Source of the DNA: Bufo bufo
Taxonomy: Eukaryota; Chordata; Amphibia; Anura; Bufonidae
Assembly: GCF_905171765.1 (NCBI RefSeq)
Contig: NC_053397.1
Coordinates: 114,283,295 to 114,347,294 of the forward strand
Reading direction: 5' to 3'
Length of the DNA stretch: 64,000 bases
Position 1 is the first letter of the stretch, and each line of letters opens with the position of its first letter. The translations under genes and the position numbers were made by a program. The notes below the pieces were generated by a model that was given only the letters and a program-made list of their open reading frames with translations, did no database searches and had not been told where the DNA came from. Below, piece by piece: positions 11,303 to 21,544 of the stretch.

Positions 11303-11691
11303 TGCAGCTTTTGGTCACACGCTCTGGGTCCAGCATATCATGGGTAATACATGTTTTGTTGTTTTGCTCAGTTAGTTGTTACATTTCTTTTTATATTTCT
11401 ATTACCATCTGCACTTGGCACACTTGCCTCTGTCTGTATATTACAGTTCAATGGCTATGTGCATACCTTATGCGGCCATCCCAGGTCTTTGGGTGGGCTA
11501 GTTTGCCTTGTGCTATTTGTACATTTTTTCATTTATCTTTCTGTGCATGCATCATACATACCAGTACATGTTACTTTGAGTGAACCTACAGTTCTCACAA
11601 TTTTCATGCTGATGTATACCTAGGACTGTGACCTCTTTTTTCCCTGCCAGCTGGATGTTTGGGAGAGAGGTTGTATCTGACCTCCTTACAT

Positions 11692-12489
11692 AGAAACATA
11701 GAATGTGTCGGCAGATAAGAACCATTTGGCCCATCTAGTCTGCCCAATATACTAAATACTATGGATAGCCCCTGGCCCTATCTTATATGAAGGATGGCCT
11801 TATGCCTATCCCATGCATGCTTAAACTCCTCCACTGTATTTGCAGCTGCCACTTCTGCAGGAAGGCTATTCCATGCATCCACTACTCTCTCAGTAAAGTA
11901 ATACTTCCTGATATTACTTTTAAACCTTTGCCCCTCTAATTTAAAACTATGTCCTCTTGTGGTAGTTTTTCTTCTTTTAAATATTCTTTCCTCTTTTACC
12001 TTGTTGATTCCCTTTATGTATTTAAAAGTTTCTATCATATCCCCTCTGTCTCGTCTTTCTTCCAAGCTATACATGTTAAGGTCCTTTAATCTTTCCTGGT
12101 AAGTTTTATCCTGCAATCCATGTACTAGTTTAGTAGCTCTTCTCTGAACTCTCTCCAAAGTATCAATATCCTTCTGGAGATGTGGTCTCCAGTACTGAGC
12201 ACAATACTCCAAATGAGGTCTCACTAGTGCTCTGTAGAGCGGCATGAGCACCTCCCTCTTTCTACTGGTAATTCCTCTTGCTATACACCCAAGCATTCTG
12301 CTAGCATTTCCTGCTGCTCTGTGACATTGTCTGCCTACCTTTAAGTCTTCTGAAATAATGATCCCTAAATCCCTTTCCTCAGATACTGAGGTTAGGACTG
12401 TATCACTGATTTTATATTCTGCTCTTGGGTTTTTACGTCCCAGGTGCATTATCTTGCACTTATCAACATTAAATTTTAGTTGCCAGATT
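11692..12489 (-). mobile_element. CR1-like LINE 3' fragment
   Basis: A 5'-truncated LINE inserted in the right arm. The left arm has the uninterrupted sequence (near 6318), so the borders are exact: CTTACAT at 11685-11691 on one side, GAGGTCT from 12490 on the other. On the minus strand its 3' end reads ATTCTATG then TTTCTATG, the octamer-type tail of CR1 LINEs. No clear target duplication is seen. Confidence 0.85.
11778..12449 (-). pseudogene. CR1-like reverse transcriptase, C-terminal end
   Basis: A 223-codon open stretch encoding the thumb and C-terminal part of a CR1/L2-type LINE protein. Hallmarks are ERDLGIIISEDLK, ASRMLGCIARG, PLYRALVRPHLEYCAQYW and LERVQRRATKLV. The catalytic palm with its F/YxDD box is absent because of 5' truncation, the usual outcome of target-primed reverse transcription. 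The stretch itself has no stop, so the insertion may be fairly young. Confidence 0.85.
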
Positions 12490-12642
12490 GAGGTCTCCCC
12501 CCCCTCCTGTACACTTGTGCCTTATGTCTCATAATTGTTTGTTATTTGATCATGTCTTAATAAATTACATATATTTTATATGTGTGTCTCCCACTTTTCT
12601 TTGGGGTTATTGGTTTTGTTTTTTGGGTTGGGGGGAAGAACA

Positions 12643-13171
12643 GACCTTCAGTGAGATCAGTGAGGACGAGGAACGGGACATGAGTAGTTCGGCATCCAAC
12701 CTTGTGCAAATGGGGTCTTTCATGCTGTCGTGCCTGTTGAGGGACCCTCGTAAAAAAAGGCTGAAGGAGAACAACCTTTATTGGGTGGCCACGCTTACTA
12801 GACCCCCGGTATAAGCAGAAAGTGCCTGAAATGTTACCGAATTACCGCAAGTCGGAAAGGATGCAGCAGTTCCAAAATAAATTAAAAAGTATGCTTTACA
12901 CAGCGTATAAGGGTGATGTCACAGCACAACGGGAATCTAACAGGGGAAGAGGTGAAAGTAATCCTCCTCCTACTACGACCAGGCCGGCAAGGACAGGACG
13001 CTTTACCGACGTGTTGTTGATGGAGGACATGCAGAGCTTTTTAAGTCCTACGCATCGCACAGCCCTTCGGGGTCCACCCTCAGAGAACGACTCGACCGAC
13101 AGGTAGCAGACTACCTCGCCTTAACTGCAGATATCGACACTCTGAGGAGCGATGAACCCCTTGACTACTGG
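12643..13171 (+). pseudogene. hAT1 transposase, middle part after the insertion
   Basis: The coding resemblance resumes directly after the right target duplication with FSEISEDEERDMSSSASNLV, which continues the Glu-rich segment cut at 6100. The stretch NYRKSERMQQFQNKLKSML follows in another frame from 12822. Stops at about 12812 and 13104 and a frame change break it. The homologous duplicate at 20110-20650 shows the same DVSEDKKRDMASLVSNLVQ order, confirming that 6100 and 12643 were once joined. Confidence 0.75.
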
Positions 13172-13399
13172 GTGTGCAGGCTTGACCTGTGGCCTGAGCT
13201 ATCACAATTTGCGATAGAACTTCTGGCCTGCCCCGCTTCAAGTGTCCTGTCAGAAAGGACCTTCAGTGCAGCAGGAGGTATTGTCACTGAGAAGAGAAGT
13301 TGCCTAGGTCAAAAAAGTCTAGATTACCTCACCTTCATTAAGATGAATGAGGCATGGATCCCGAAGGGACTGACAGTGGGCGAAACATTTGACTAAAAA
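13172..13399 (+). pseudogene. hAT1 transposase, C-terminal dimerisation domain
   Basis: This holds the hAT C-terminal family signature: ELLACPASSVLSERTFSAAG, followed by GGIVTEKR and a conserved LTFIKMNEAW-like end. The Glu in SER is the expected third catalytic residue. The frame ends at 13396, which should be the natural C-terminus. It is followed by about 400 bp of non-coding hAT1 DNA up to the Gypsy-A insertion. Confidence 0.85.
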
Positions 13400-13805
13400 A
13401 GGCCTGATGAGATGAGCTGCCTTGGGCTAAAAATGGTCCACACGCTGCTGTATTTTATCTCTGCATGCCGGATGACTTGCGTGACTTATCCGCCACCAAC
13501 TAGGGTTCAAGCCACAATGTTTTAGTGCACTTTCTGACTGGAAAACATAATTTTTTCTGGCCGCTGCTACAGCAGCGGCTGCAACAATACCTAATTTTTC
13601 AGGCATGTGTACATACCAAATTTTTCTGGCCTCTGGTGCTGCACTGTGGCTGCAAAAACAAAATTTAAAAAAAGGCATATACATGTGTCAATTCCCCTTT
13701 GTGATCGTTACCTTGTTGTGGTGAAGGGGCTTGTGTATCACAATGAAGCGACCACTTCTATGAGTGTGTTGGCAATGGCAATGTTGGCACACCCCAGATG
13801 ATAAG
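13400..13805 (+). other. hAT1 3' non-coding segment before Gypsy-A
   Basis: No gene is seen. There is a small perfect hairpin, CCGCTGCT / AGCAGCGG, at about 13560-13577. The segment continues at 19346 after the Gypsy-A insertion. Confidence 0.6.
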
Positions 13806-13810
13806 GTTGT

Positions 13811-14454
13811 TGTCACGGCTGTATGTGAGCAACAATAGTATACACAGTAAAAGAGCTACTGACCGGACCCAAACTAGGGAGGATAAAGGGTGACCCCTGT
13901 CAGACCATCAAAGCTCTCCCTATGCTGCTAAAGCACATGCCCGGATCCAAATGGCGGAACGAGGCATGCCCACGTACCTAAGACTGATGACCACTGTAAC
14001 CCCTACAATAGTGGAAGGGGCACGGCCACCGGTGCCCTACTCACTATATGGAGGGAACCGTGGCCACGTCAGATCCAGTCAGAAAATAATCAGGTACACA
14101 ACAATGTCTGTACACTTAGCTGAAGGTGTTGCAGCCGCAGAGAAGACGGATCCAAGGACAGCTGGCAATATCCGGAGTGCTTGCTGCAGCAGAACACAGG
14201 TCCAGTGAACTGATAGCTACAAGTGAAGATACTAAAGCAAGAGCTACAACTGAAATGAGAACTATAATCCACGCCCTACAATAGGAGGAGGGGTGATATA
14301 AAGAGAGGGAAATCAAACGCATGAGGAACAGCTGGGAGGAAGGAAACCAAAAGTAAACAGAGCAGTGAGAACTCCTCCCAGCTCTAGTAGTGACATCATC
14401 ACAAAGGGTGGAGAAACAGAGCTGTGAGAACGTCCCAAAGCTCTGGTAGTGACA
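13811..14454 (-). repeat. Gypsy-A 3' LTR
   Basis: 644 bp, TGTCAC to GTGACA. It contains the 10-mer TATAATCCAC (plus strand, 14263-14272) that on the minus-strand transcript pairs with the primer-binding site. The pol frame enters this LTR and stops at 14313. Small differences from the 5' LTR include AAAGGGTGG against GGGGTGG near its end. Confidence 0.95.
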
Positions 14455-15530
14455 GTACCCCCCCCTTTACGGGTGGACTCCGGACACCCAGGACCCACCT
14501 TCTCAGGATGAGCCCTATGAAATGCCCTGATGAGGCGAGTGGCTTTAATGTCCGACACCGGAACCCACATCCTCTCCTCAGGACCATAACCCTTCCAATG
14601 AACGAGGTACTGAAGAGAACCGCGGACAATGCGAGAGTCCACAATTCTGGAAACCTCAAACTCCAGATTGCCATCAACCAAAGTCGGAGGAGGAGGCAAA
14701 GAGGAGGGTACCGTGGGCTGGACATATGGTTTTAAGAGAGATCTGTGAAATACATTATGTATCTTCCAAACCCGTGGAAGATCAAGACGGAAGGCAACAG
14801 GATTGATGACTGACAAGATTTTATAAGGCCCAATAAACTTGGGACCCAATTTCCAGGAGGGAACCTTCAGTTTAATATTTCTTGTAGACAACCACACCAG
14901 ATCACCCACATTCAGGTCCGGACCAGGCACACGTCTCTTATCAGCCACACGCCTATACCTCTCACTTATCTTTTTAAGATTACTCTGAATCTTTTGCCAA
15001 ATGGTAGACAAAGACGAGGAAAATCTCTCCTCCTCAGGTAAACCAGAAAGAGACCCTCCCGGGAATGTACCAAACTGCGGATGGAACCCATATGCACCAA
15101 AGAATGGTGACTTATCAGGAGATTCCTGACGACGGTTGTTCAGAGCAAACTCAGCAAGAGGGAGAAATGAACACCAATCCTCCTGGTTCTCTGCCACAAA
15201 ACAGCGCAAATATGTCTCCAGATTCTGATTGAGGCGCTCAGTCTGACCATTCGATTGCGGGTGAAAAGCAGAAGAGAAGGACAGCCGAACCCCCAGGCGA
15301 GAACAGAAAGCCTTCCAGAACCTGGACACAAACTGCGTGCCTCTATCGGAAACAATATCAGAGGGAATGCCGTGCAATTTAACAATATGGTTGACAAAAG
15401 CTTGCGCCAACGTTTTAGCATTGGGTAAACCAGGGAAAGGCACGAAATGAGCCAACTTGCTAAAACGGTCCACCACCACCAGGATCACCGACTTCCCCGA
15501 GGAACGAGGAAGATCCGTGATAAAGTCCAT
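14313..15530 (-). pseudogene. Gypsy-A integrase core and chromodomain
   Basis: A 405-codon stretch. It begins with the integrase core MDFITDLPRSSG (first Asp), SDRGTQFVSRFW (second Asp) and NGQTERLNQNLE (Glu), the D,D-35-E triad. A GPY-type region (KLGPKFIGPYKI) follows, then a chromodomain (YLVHWKGYGPEERMWVP), which places the element among chromoviruses; such domains can steer integration to particular chromatin. It is separated by a frame break at about 15500-15540 from the RNase H/integrase N-terminal part. The C-terminus reads into the LTR. Confidence 0.85.
14455..14470 (-). promoter_or_regulatory. Gypsy-A polypurine tract
   Basis: On the minus strand AAAGGGGGGGGTAC directly precedes the 3' LTR. 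This is the expected primer for plus-strand DNA synthesis. Confidence 0.8.
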
Positions 15531-16363
15531 GGACAGGTGTGTCTAAGGACGGGAAGGTATGGGTAACGGGAGAAGGGAACCTGAAGGCCGTGAACGAGAA
15601 CCTTAGCGCGAGCGCACGTCTCACAAGCAGCCACAAAACCCTCCACCGACCTACGAAGAGCCGGCCACCAAAATCTCTGAGCAATGAGATCTACCGTGGC
15701 TCTACTCCCGGGGTGACCAGCAAGAACAGTATCATGATGCTCCTTAAAGAGTTTGTGACGTAGCTCAGGAGGCACGAACAACTTCCCAGAAGGACAACGG
15801 GCAGGTGCCTCAGTCTGAGCAGCCTGGACCTCGGCCTCCAAATCGGAATATAGAGCAGAAACAACTACCCCCTCCGCCAAAATGGGACCCGGGTCCTCGG
15901 AGTTTCCTCCTCCCGGAAAACAGCGAGAGAGAGCATCAGCCTTCACATTTTTTATCCCAGGTCGGAATGTAACAACAAAATTGAATCTGGAGAAGAACAG
16001 AGACCATCTGGCCTGTCTCGGATTCATACGCCTGGCCGACTCCAAGTATGCCAGATTCTTATGGTCGGTAAAAACGGTGATAGGGTGCCTGGCCCCCTCC
16101 AACCAATGGCGCCATTCCTCGAAAGCCAACTTGATGGCCAACAACTCCCTATCTCCCACATCATAGTTTCTCTCTGCCGGGGAGAGTTTTTTTAGAGAAA
16201 AAGGCACAGGGTCGCCATTTGGCAGGAGAAGGGCCCTGGGACAAAACCGCACCCACACCCACCTCGGAAGCATCCACCTCAACAATAAAAGGTAAGGAAA
16301 CATCGGGATGCACCAAGACGGGAGCAGACGCAAAACTCTCTTTAATCTTAGAAAAGGCTGCAA
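15485..16363 (-). pseudogene. Gypsy-A RNase H and integrase zinc domain
   Basis: It holds the gypsy RNase H C-terminal half (YDVGDRELLAIKLAFEEWRH, then FTDHKNLAYLESA) and then the integrase HHCC zinc-binding domain (HHDTVLAGHPGSRATVDL and CETCARAK). The frame differs from RT upstream (break near 16170-16200 at a T run) and from the integrase core downstream. Gypsy-C reads through both regions in one frame, so these are indels and not natural frameshifts. Confidence 0.85.
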
Positions 16364-17360
16364 GCGCCTCCTCCGACCAAGAGGAAAAATCCGCCCCCTT
16401 TTTTATCATGTCAGTAAGGGGTTTGACAACAGAGGAATAATTCAAAATGAACTTTCTGTAATAGTTCGCAAAACCCAGAAAGCGCATCAATGCCTTCTGA
16501 TTCTCAGGAAGCTCCCACTCAAGTACAGCACGGACCTTCTCCGGATCCATGCGAAAACCAGAAGCAGAGAGGAGAAAACCCAGAAATTGAATCTCCGATA
16601 CCATAAAAAGAGATTTCTCCAGCTTGGCGTACAATTTATTTTCCCGCAGAATCTGCAGAACCTGAAAAAGATGATCCTGATGGGTCTGAACATCAGGGGA
16701 AAAAATCAAAATATCATCAAGATACACCAATACAAATTTCCCCATTAAATGGTAGAAAATACTATTAACAAAATGCTGAAAGACGGCCGGAGCATTCATC
16801 AGGCCGAAAGGCATAACGAGATTCTCGAAATGCCTGTTAGGGGTATTAAAGGCCGTTTTCCATTCATCCCCCTCTCTGACCCTGACCAGGTTGTACGCGC
16901 CTCTCAAATCCAATTTGGAAAACACCTTGGCCCCAACAATTTGGTTGAAGAGGTCCGGGATCAGAGGAAGGGGATAGGGATCGCGAATCGTGATACGGTT
17001 CAGCTCCCTAAAATCTAGGCAAGGTCTCAGAGAGCCATCTTTTTTTTTAACAAAAAAAAAAACCCGCGGCCACAGGTGACTTTGAGGGACGAAAATGCCC
17101 CTTCTCGAGACTCTCGGAGATATAAGATCGCATTGCGATTTTTTCCGGTTGTGAGAGATTGTAGAGGCGTGCTTTTGGCAGCTTGGCGCCGGGAATGAGG
17201 TTAATGGGACAGTCAAACTCCCGGTGAGGAGGTAGCTCCTGAACACCGCTCTCGGAAAACACGTCCGAGAAATCAGAGAGAAATGATGGCACAGTTTTAG
17301 TAGACACCTCTGCAAAAGTCGCTGTGAGACAATTCTCTCTACAAAAGTCACTCCACTCAT
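16161..17360 (-). pseudogene. Gypsy-A reverse transcriptase
   Basis: It contains RT blocks SLRPCLDFRELNRITIRDPY, then KLDLRGAYNLVRV, MPFGLMNAPAVFQ and the catalytic FVLVYLDDILIFS with YLDD intact, followed by the connection and the first RNase H Asp (FIVEVDASEVGVG). The frame runs out of phase with gag-PR at a homopolymer run near 17040-17065. Such breaks at A/T runs may be real mutations or sequencing errors, given the young LTRs. Confidence 0.9.
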
Positions 17361-18666
17361 TTATTGGCCTTCCTTGCCAATCAATAGTGGGGTTATGTCT
17401 AGTGAGCCAGGGTAACCCCAAAACTAGAGGAGAAGGCAATCCGTTAAGGACAAAACAAGATATATCCTCCACATGAGTGTCACCTACAGCTAGCCGGATA
17501 TTGTGAACAATGCCCTTCAGAGATCTCTGTGAGAGTGGAGCAGAGTCAATAGCAAAAACAGGTATATCCTTTTCTAATGTGCAAACCTGAAAACCATGCA
17601 TGGCTACAAATTGAGTGTCAATAGGATTGACGGCCGCTCCACTATCGACAAAAATCTCACAAGAAATGACTTTGCTCTCTAGCGCCACCCTGGCAGACAG
17701 GAGAAAACGGGAACTGCAGGTCAGAGGAAAAGCATCAATTCCTACATCAACTTTGCCCAAAGTAGCAGATGAAGCAGAATTTGATGATTTACCTTTTGAG
17801 GTTTTTCTCTTATTATCGCTCTTAGTACAGTTCAAGAATTTCCTAGACGGACAAACATTTGCCAAATGACCTATGCCCCCACAACAAAAACACACCATAC
17901 TCTGAGGACTAAATCCTCTTTTATCAGGGGCAAGTCGACCTAGCTGCATGGGCTCCTCCTCAGAGGGGAGCGAGACAGGATGAGGCCCCTGCACACTGAA
18001 TGAGTCCGCACCACTGCCCCTAGACTGACAATGGCTGGACAGAGAGGTCTCGTTTCTTTCTCTTAGACGCCTGTCAAGGCATACCGCCAATGACATGGCA
18101 GACTCTATGGACGTTGGTCTTTCATGGAAAGCAAACGCATCTTTCAATCTCTCTGAGAGACCATGACAGAACTGACTCCGGAGTGCAGCATCATTCCAAC
18201 CCGAATCAGCTGCCCATCTCCGAAATTCAGAACAATAAAGCTCCGCAGACAGTTTGTTCTGGCATAAAACACGTAAGTTAGATTCGGCCAGAGCAACACG
18301 ATCCGAGTCATCATAAATCTGCCCCAGGGCCACAAAAATTCTTTCCACGGATCGAAGGGAAGGATCCCCTGATGGCAGCGAAAAAGCCCAAGTCTGAGCA
18401 TTACCCCTGAGCAGGGAGATGACAATCCTCACCCTCTGCTCCTCCTTACCAGAGGAGTGGGGACACAAGCAAAAATGGAGTTTGCATGCCTCTCTGAAGC
18501 GAACAAAATTCTCACTGTCCCCGGAGAACGTTTCCAGAAGTGAGACCTTTGGCTCGCAACAGACTCCATGAGCCGGAGCAGAGCCCAATGCTTGAAGCTG
18601 AGTCATAGATTGACGGAGATCCGCTACTTCCAAAGAAAGACCCTGAAGGCCAGAAAGCGGATCCAT
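17047..18666 (-). pseudogene. Gypsy-A Gag and protease
   Basis: Starts at ATG 18666, 32 bases inside the 5' LTR. The Gag body carries FSGDSENFVRFREACKLHF and WAADSGWNDAALRSQFCHGL. A CCHC knuckle CFCCGGIGHLANVC follows, then an aspartic protease with EIFVDSGAAVN (catalytic DSG). It continues into the start of the RT region (SYISESLEKGHFRPSKSP) before the frame is lost in the poly-A/T run. Gag and pol therefore seem to be one fused frame in this lineage, as Gypsy-C shows. Host effect unknown. Confidence 0.85.
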
Positions 18667-18686
18667 GTCAAAAAAGGACGGTTTTG

Positions 18687-18696
18687 GTGGATTATA
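18687..18696 (-). promoter_or_regulatory. Gypsy-A self-priming primer-binding site
   Basis: On the minus strand TATAATCCAC begins one base after the 5' LTR. No TGG complement of a tRNA 3' end is present. Its exact complement GTGGATTATA lies in the LTR at 19159-19150 (minus). Confidence 0.75.
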
Positions 18697-18697
18697 A

Positions 18698-19340
18698 TGT
18701 CACGGCTGTATGTGAGCAACAATAGTATACACAGTATAAGAGCTACTGACCAGACCCAAACTAGGGAGGATAAAGGGTGACCCCTGTCAGACCCTCAAAG
18801 CTCTCCCTATGCTGCTAAAGCACATGCCCGGATCCAAATGGCGGAACGAGGCATGCCCACGTACCTAAGACTGATGACCACTGTAACCCCTACAATAGTG
18901 GAAGGGGCACGGCCACCGGTGCCCTACTCACTATATGGAGGGAACCGTGGCCACCTCAGATCCAGTCAGAAAATAATCAGGTACACAACAATGTCTGTAC
19001 ACTTAGCTGAAGGTGTTGCAGCCGCAGAGAAGACGGATCCAAGGACAGCTGGCAATATCCGGAGTGCTTGCTGCAGCAGAACACAGGTCCAGTGAACTGA
19101 TAGCTACAAGTGAAGATACTAAAGCAAGAGCTACAACTGAAATGAGAACTATAATCCACGCCCTACAATAGGAGGAGGGGTGATATAAAGAGAGGGAAAT
19201 CAAACGCATGAGGAACAGCTGGGAGGAAGGAAACCAAAAGTAAACAGAGCAGTGAGAACTCCTCCCAGCTCTAGTAGTGACATCATCACAGGGGTGGAGA
19301 AACAGAGCTGTGAGAACGTCCCAAAGCTCTGGTAGTGACA
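18698..19340 (-). repeat. Gypsy-A 5' LTR
   Basis: 643 bp. On the minus strand the LTR has CTTTATATCA (about 19189-19180) as a TATA-like box and the 10-mer GTGGATTATA at 19159-19150, about 28 bases downstream, where the transcript would start. Confidence 0.95.
19150..19189 (-). promoter_or_regulatory. Gypsy-A LTR promoter (TATA box and inferred R start)
   Basis: The TATA-like CTTTATAT is spaced about 28 bases from the 10-mer complementary to the primer-binding site. The start position is inferred from this spacing, not measured. Confidence 0.6.
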
Positions 19341-19663
19341 GTTGTTGCTTCATTGTGAACAGACCAAAAGCGATCGGCTGGATAATTTTACATAGAAAAA
19401 ACATTAATTTTCTTTGTGATCATCTAAGGTGATCATTAAAGCCTACTAGGCCAACAATGGGCCCACACTGCAGAATCATTGTTTTCTGGGTCACTTAACT
19501 GTCACTGAACTACCTCAGCACGACCATAGGCTTTGAAAACCCCCATCGCCTGCAATCTCCCAAACGTGCGCACGAGCACAGTCATCACTACACCAAGATT
19601 AACGCATATAGGAATAAAATTTATGTCATGAGTGTGTCAACTATTAACAACTCTTTGCGGTTG

Positions 19664-20095
19664 TCTAAAATCTATTCCATACACGTCCCCCGATAGGGCA
19701 CGTAACAGGGATTAAACTGATAGGAATAGTACTACTTAACACACCACTCATATCTTGTGGCACAGTACATTGCACGGCGCACGCGCAGTGCCCCAAATTG
19801 GAAGAAGGAGGACCAACCAAGCATCTTTTTCCATCTCCCGGTTCCTAAAATCTATTCCATAGACCGGCCCCTGATAGAGGACGTAACAGGGATTAAACTG
19901 ATAGGAATAGTACTACTTAACAAACCACTCATATCTGGTGGCACAGTACATTGCAAGCCGTACGCGCAGTGCCCCAAATTGGAAGTAAAGGACCGACCAA
20001 GCATCTTTTTCCATCTCCCGGTTCCTAAAATCTATTCCATACACCGGCCCCTGATAGGGACAAAACAGAGATTAAACTGTTAAGAACAGATTTAT
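19664..20095 (+). repeat. hAT1 3' tandem repeats, 180-bp period
   Basis: CTAAAATCTATTCCAT begins copies at 19664, 19844 and 20024, an exact 180-bp period; the last copy is truncated. Each full unit contains CCACTCATATCTKGTGGCAC plus AGTACATTGCA, the motif shared with the 5' subterminal repeats. 19346-19663 is non-coding hAT1 DNA with nothing else recognised. Confidence 0.85.
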
Positions 20096-20109
20096 TTTTT
20101 TTTTTTTAA

Positions 20110-20710
20110 AAAGAGGACAGCCTCTGCGGAGCTGGGTATTTTTTGGCCGCGTTACTGAACGCTCATACACAATGGCTGTAGGCTCATGCGTCCTTTTGCG
20201 GAGGTGACAAACCTGGTCAGTCAAACCCAAGGCAACATCATCGACCTCATCCCATATGCGTTTTTTCTGGAGCGTGCCCTGCGAAGAGTGCTGGATCAGG
20301 CCATAGCTGAGCATGAAGAGGAAGAGTTGTGGTCACCATCACCACCAGAAACAGCCTTGTCGTCGTTGATTGCTGGACCTGCGGCAACGCAGAGAGAGGA
20401 GTCTGAAGAAGAGGAGTCAGAGGAGGAAGGTGGCTTTGAGGAGGTGGAAGACCAACCACAGCAGGCGTCCCAGGGAGCTTGTTGTCACCTTTCAGGGACC
20501 CTTGGTGTTGTACGTGGCTGGGTGGAGGAAGAGATCTTTAATGACGTCAGTGAGGACAAGAAACGGGACATGGCTAGCTTGGTATCCAACCTTGTGCAAA
20601 TGGGGAGTTTGCAGTTGTGCAAATGGACTGTTTGCGGTTGTTTGCGGTGCGTTAAACAGGGAGTTTGGTCTGTCAGAGTTTGGTCTGTCACTGTGAAGAG
20701 GGCGTAACCC
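20110..20710 (+). pseudogene. hAT1 duplicated transposase fragment
   Basis: A second, diverged copy of the hAT1 transposase segment found at 5690-6100 plus 12643-12720. It carries RPFAEVTNLVSQTQG, LERALRRVLDQAIAEHEEEE and DQPQQASQGACCHLSGTLG. It lacks both catalytic Asp blocks and the C-terminal domain, so it cannot be active. Its uninterrupted passage across the point where the other copy carries the Penelope-like insert confirms the ancestral order. It may reflect duplication within the element or capture from a related copy. Confidence 0.8.
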
Positions 20711-21071
20711 TTACACTACCTGATTGATACAACATCATACCTGATGTTTTAAAGCACGTTATTCCAAACAATTTAGGAATGTTAGGTGATTTATGCCCTT
20801 TATGGATTAAAACCTGACTCTGCGTCAACTACGTAATTTTCCATGGGAGTTTTGCCATGGATCTCCCTCCGGCATGACACATTCCAGGTGTTAGTCCACT
20901 TGAAACAACTTTTCCATCACTATTGTGGCCTGAAAGAGTCCCTGTGGGTTTTAAAATTCGCCTGCCTATTGAAGTCTATGGCGGTTCGCCCGGTTCGCCT
21001 GTTCGCGAACATTTACGAAAATTCGCGCTCACCGGCCGCGAACGGAAAATTTTATGTTTGCGACATCTCTA
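20711..21071 (+). other. hAT1 right terminal region
   Basis: Non-coding. The last 90 bp are rich in GCGAAC words and include GGTTCGCCCGGTTCGCCTG, ending in the inverted terminus ACATCTCTA. It mirrors the left terminal region at 2640-2730. Confidence 0.8.
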
Positions 21072-21079
21072 CCACCTAA

Positions 21080-21541
21080 CTGACTTATTAAAGTAATTTT
21101 TTTTTCGGTCACCGGGCTCAGGGCAAGATAAAAAAAAATTGCCCTGCACCCACAAAACACAATGTATGTAGATCGCTGAGTTAGATTTTGATTTTGAGCA
21201 GAGTCTCTCCTATTCTCTCCCTGAAATCACCAGCAGCATCCTCTCCCTACACTAAGCACAGCAGAGTGACGTGCAGTGCTACGTGACTCCAGCTTATATA
21301 GAGGCTGGGTCACATGCTACACTGGCCAATCACAGCCATGCCATTAGTAGGCATGGCTGTGATGGCTTCTAAGGTCAGACAGTTAACCGCCTGTTGATTG
21401 GCTGGGCTGCTCTGCAGCCTTTCAAAAAGCGCCAAGAAAGCACCGAACCCGAACCCGAACTTTTACTGAAATGTTCGGGGTCCAAAAATCCTAAAGTTCT
21501 GTACGGACCTGAACTTTACAGTTTGGGTTCGCTCAACCCTA
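21080..21541. mobile_element. Right end of another non-autonomous hAT-like element
   Basis: It ends with GGGTTCGCTCAACCCTA (inverse TAGGGTTGAGCGAACCC), a hAT-style terminus with the subterminal words GAACCCGAAC and TTCGGGGTCC. No left end is found in the window; hAT1 lies inside this element or next to it. No coding sequence is present. Confidence 0.5.
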
Positions 21542-21544
21542 TCC

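Larger units (their letters stand above)
6101..12630. mobile_element. Penelope-like insertion with inverted terminal arms
   Basis: This block sits inside the hAT1 reading frame and is flanked by a repeated target word GGGGGAAGAACA (6089-6100 and 12631-12642). Its two sides are inverted copies of one sequence: about 6170-7060 on the minus strand matches about 10690-12623 on the plus strand. The right arm holds about 270 bp (10765-11035) missing from the left arm and a CR1 insertion. Each arm carries a hammerhead-like motif. A 12-13 bp target duplication, inverted terminal copies and that motif are typical of Penelope-like elements, but no reverse transcriptase or GIY-YIG frame remains, so the class is inferred. 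Confidence 0.55.
13811..19340 (-). mobile_element. Gypsy-A, chromovirus LTR retrotransposon
   Basis: Two LTRs (13811-14454 and 18698-19340) start TGTCAC and end GTGACA. A 5-bp target duplication GTTGT flanks the element (13806-13810, 19341-19345). Between the LTRs lie gag, protease, reverse transcriptase, RNase H, integrase and a chromodomain on the minus strand. The two LTRs differ at only a handful of positions by eye, so insertion was recent, yet the coding region has frame breaks. It is inserted in the 3' part of hAT1. Confidence 0.95.
2640..21071 (+). mobile_element. hAT1 DNA transposon, split by nested insertions
   Basis: Both ends can be read: TAGAGATGT at 2640-2648 and its inverse ACATCTCTA at 21063-21071. 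They are flanked by perfect 8-bp duplications CCACCTAA at 2632-2639 and 21072-21079, the duplication length of hAT elements. Subterminal DNA at both ends is rich in GCGAAC-type words. The span is 18.4 kb, but a Penelope-like insert (6101-12630) and Gypsy-A (13811-19340) account for about 12 kb, leaving about 6.4 kb of hAT1. It encodes a BED-finger hAT transposase in broken frames. The matching duplication at both ends shows that the inserts entered after hAT1 landed. Confidence 0.9.

Noticed and set aside
13951..14208. 85-residue frame, also at 18838-19095
   Set aside because: Identical position in both Gypsy-A LTRs; LTR sequence rather than a gene.
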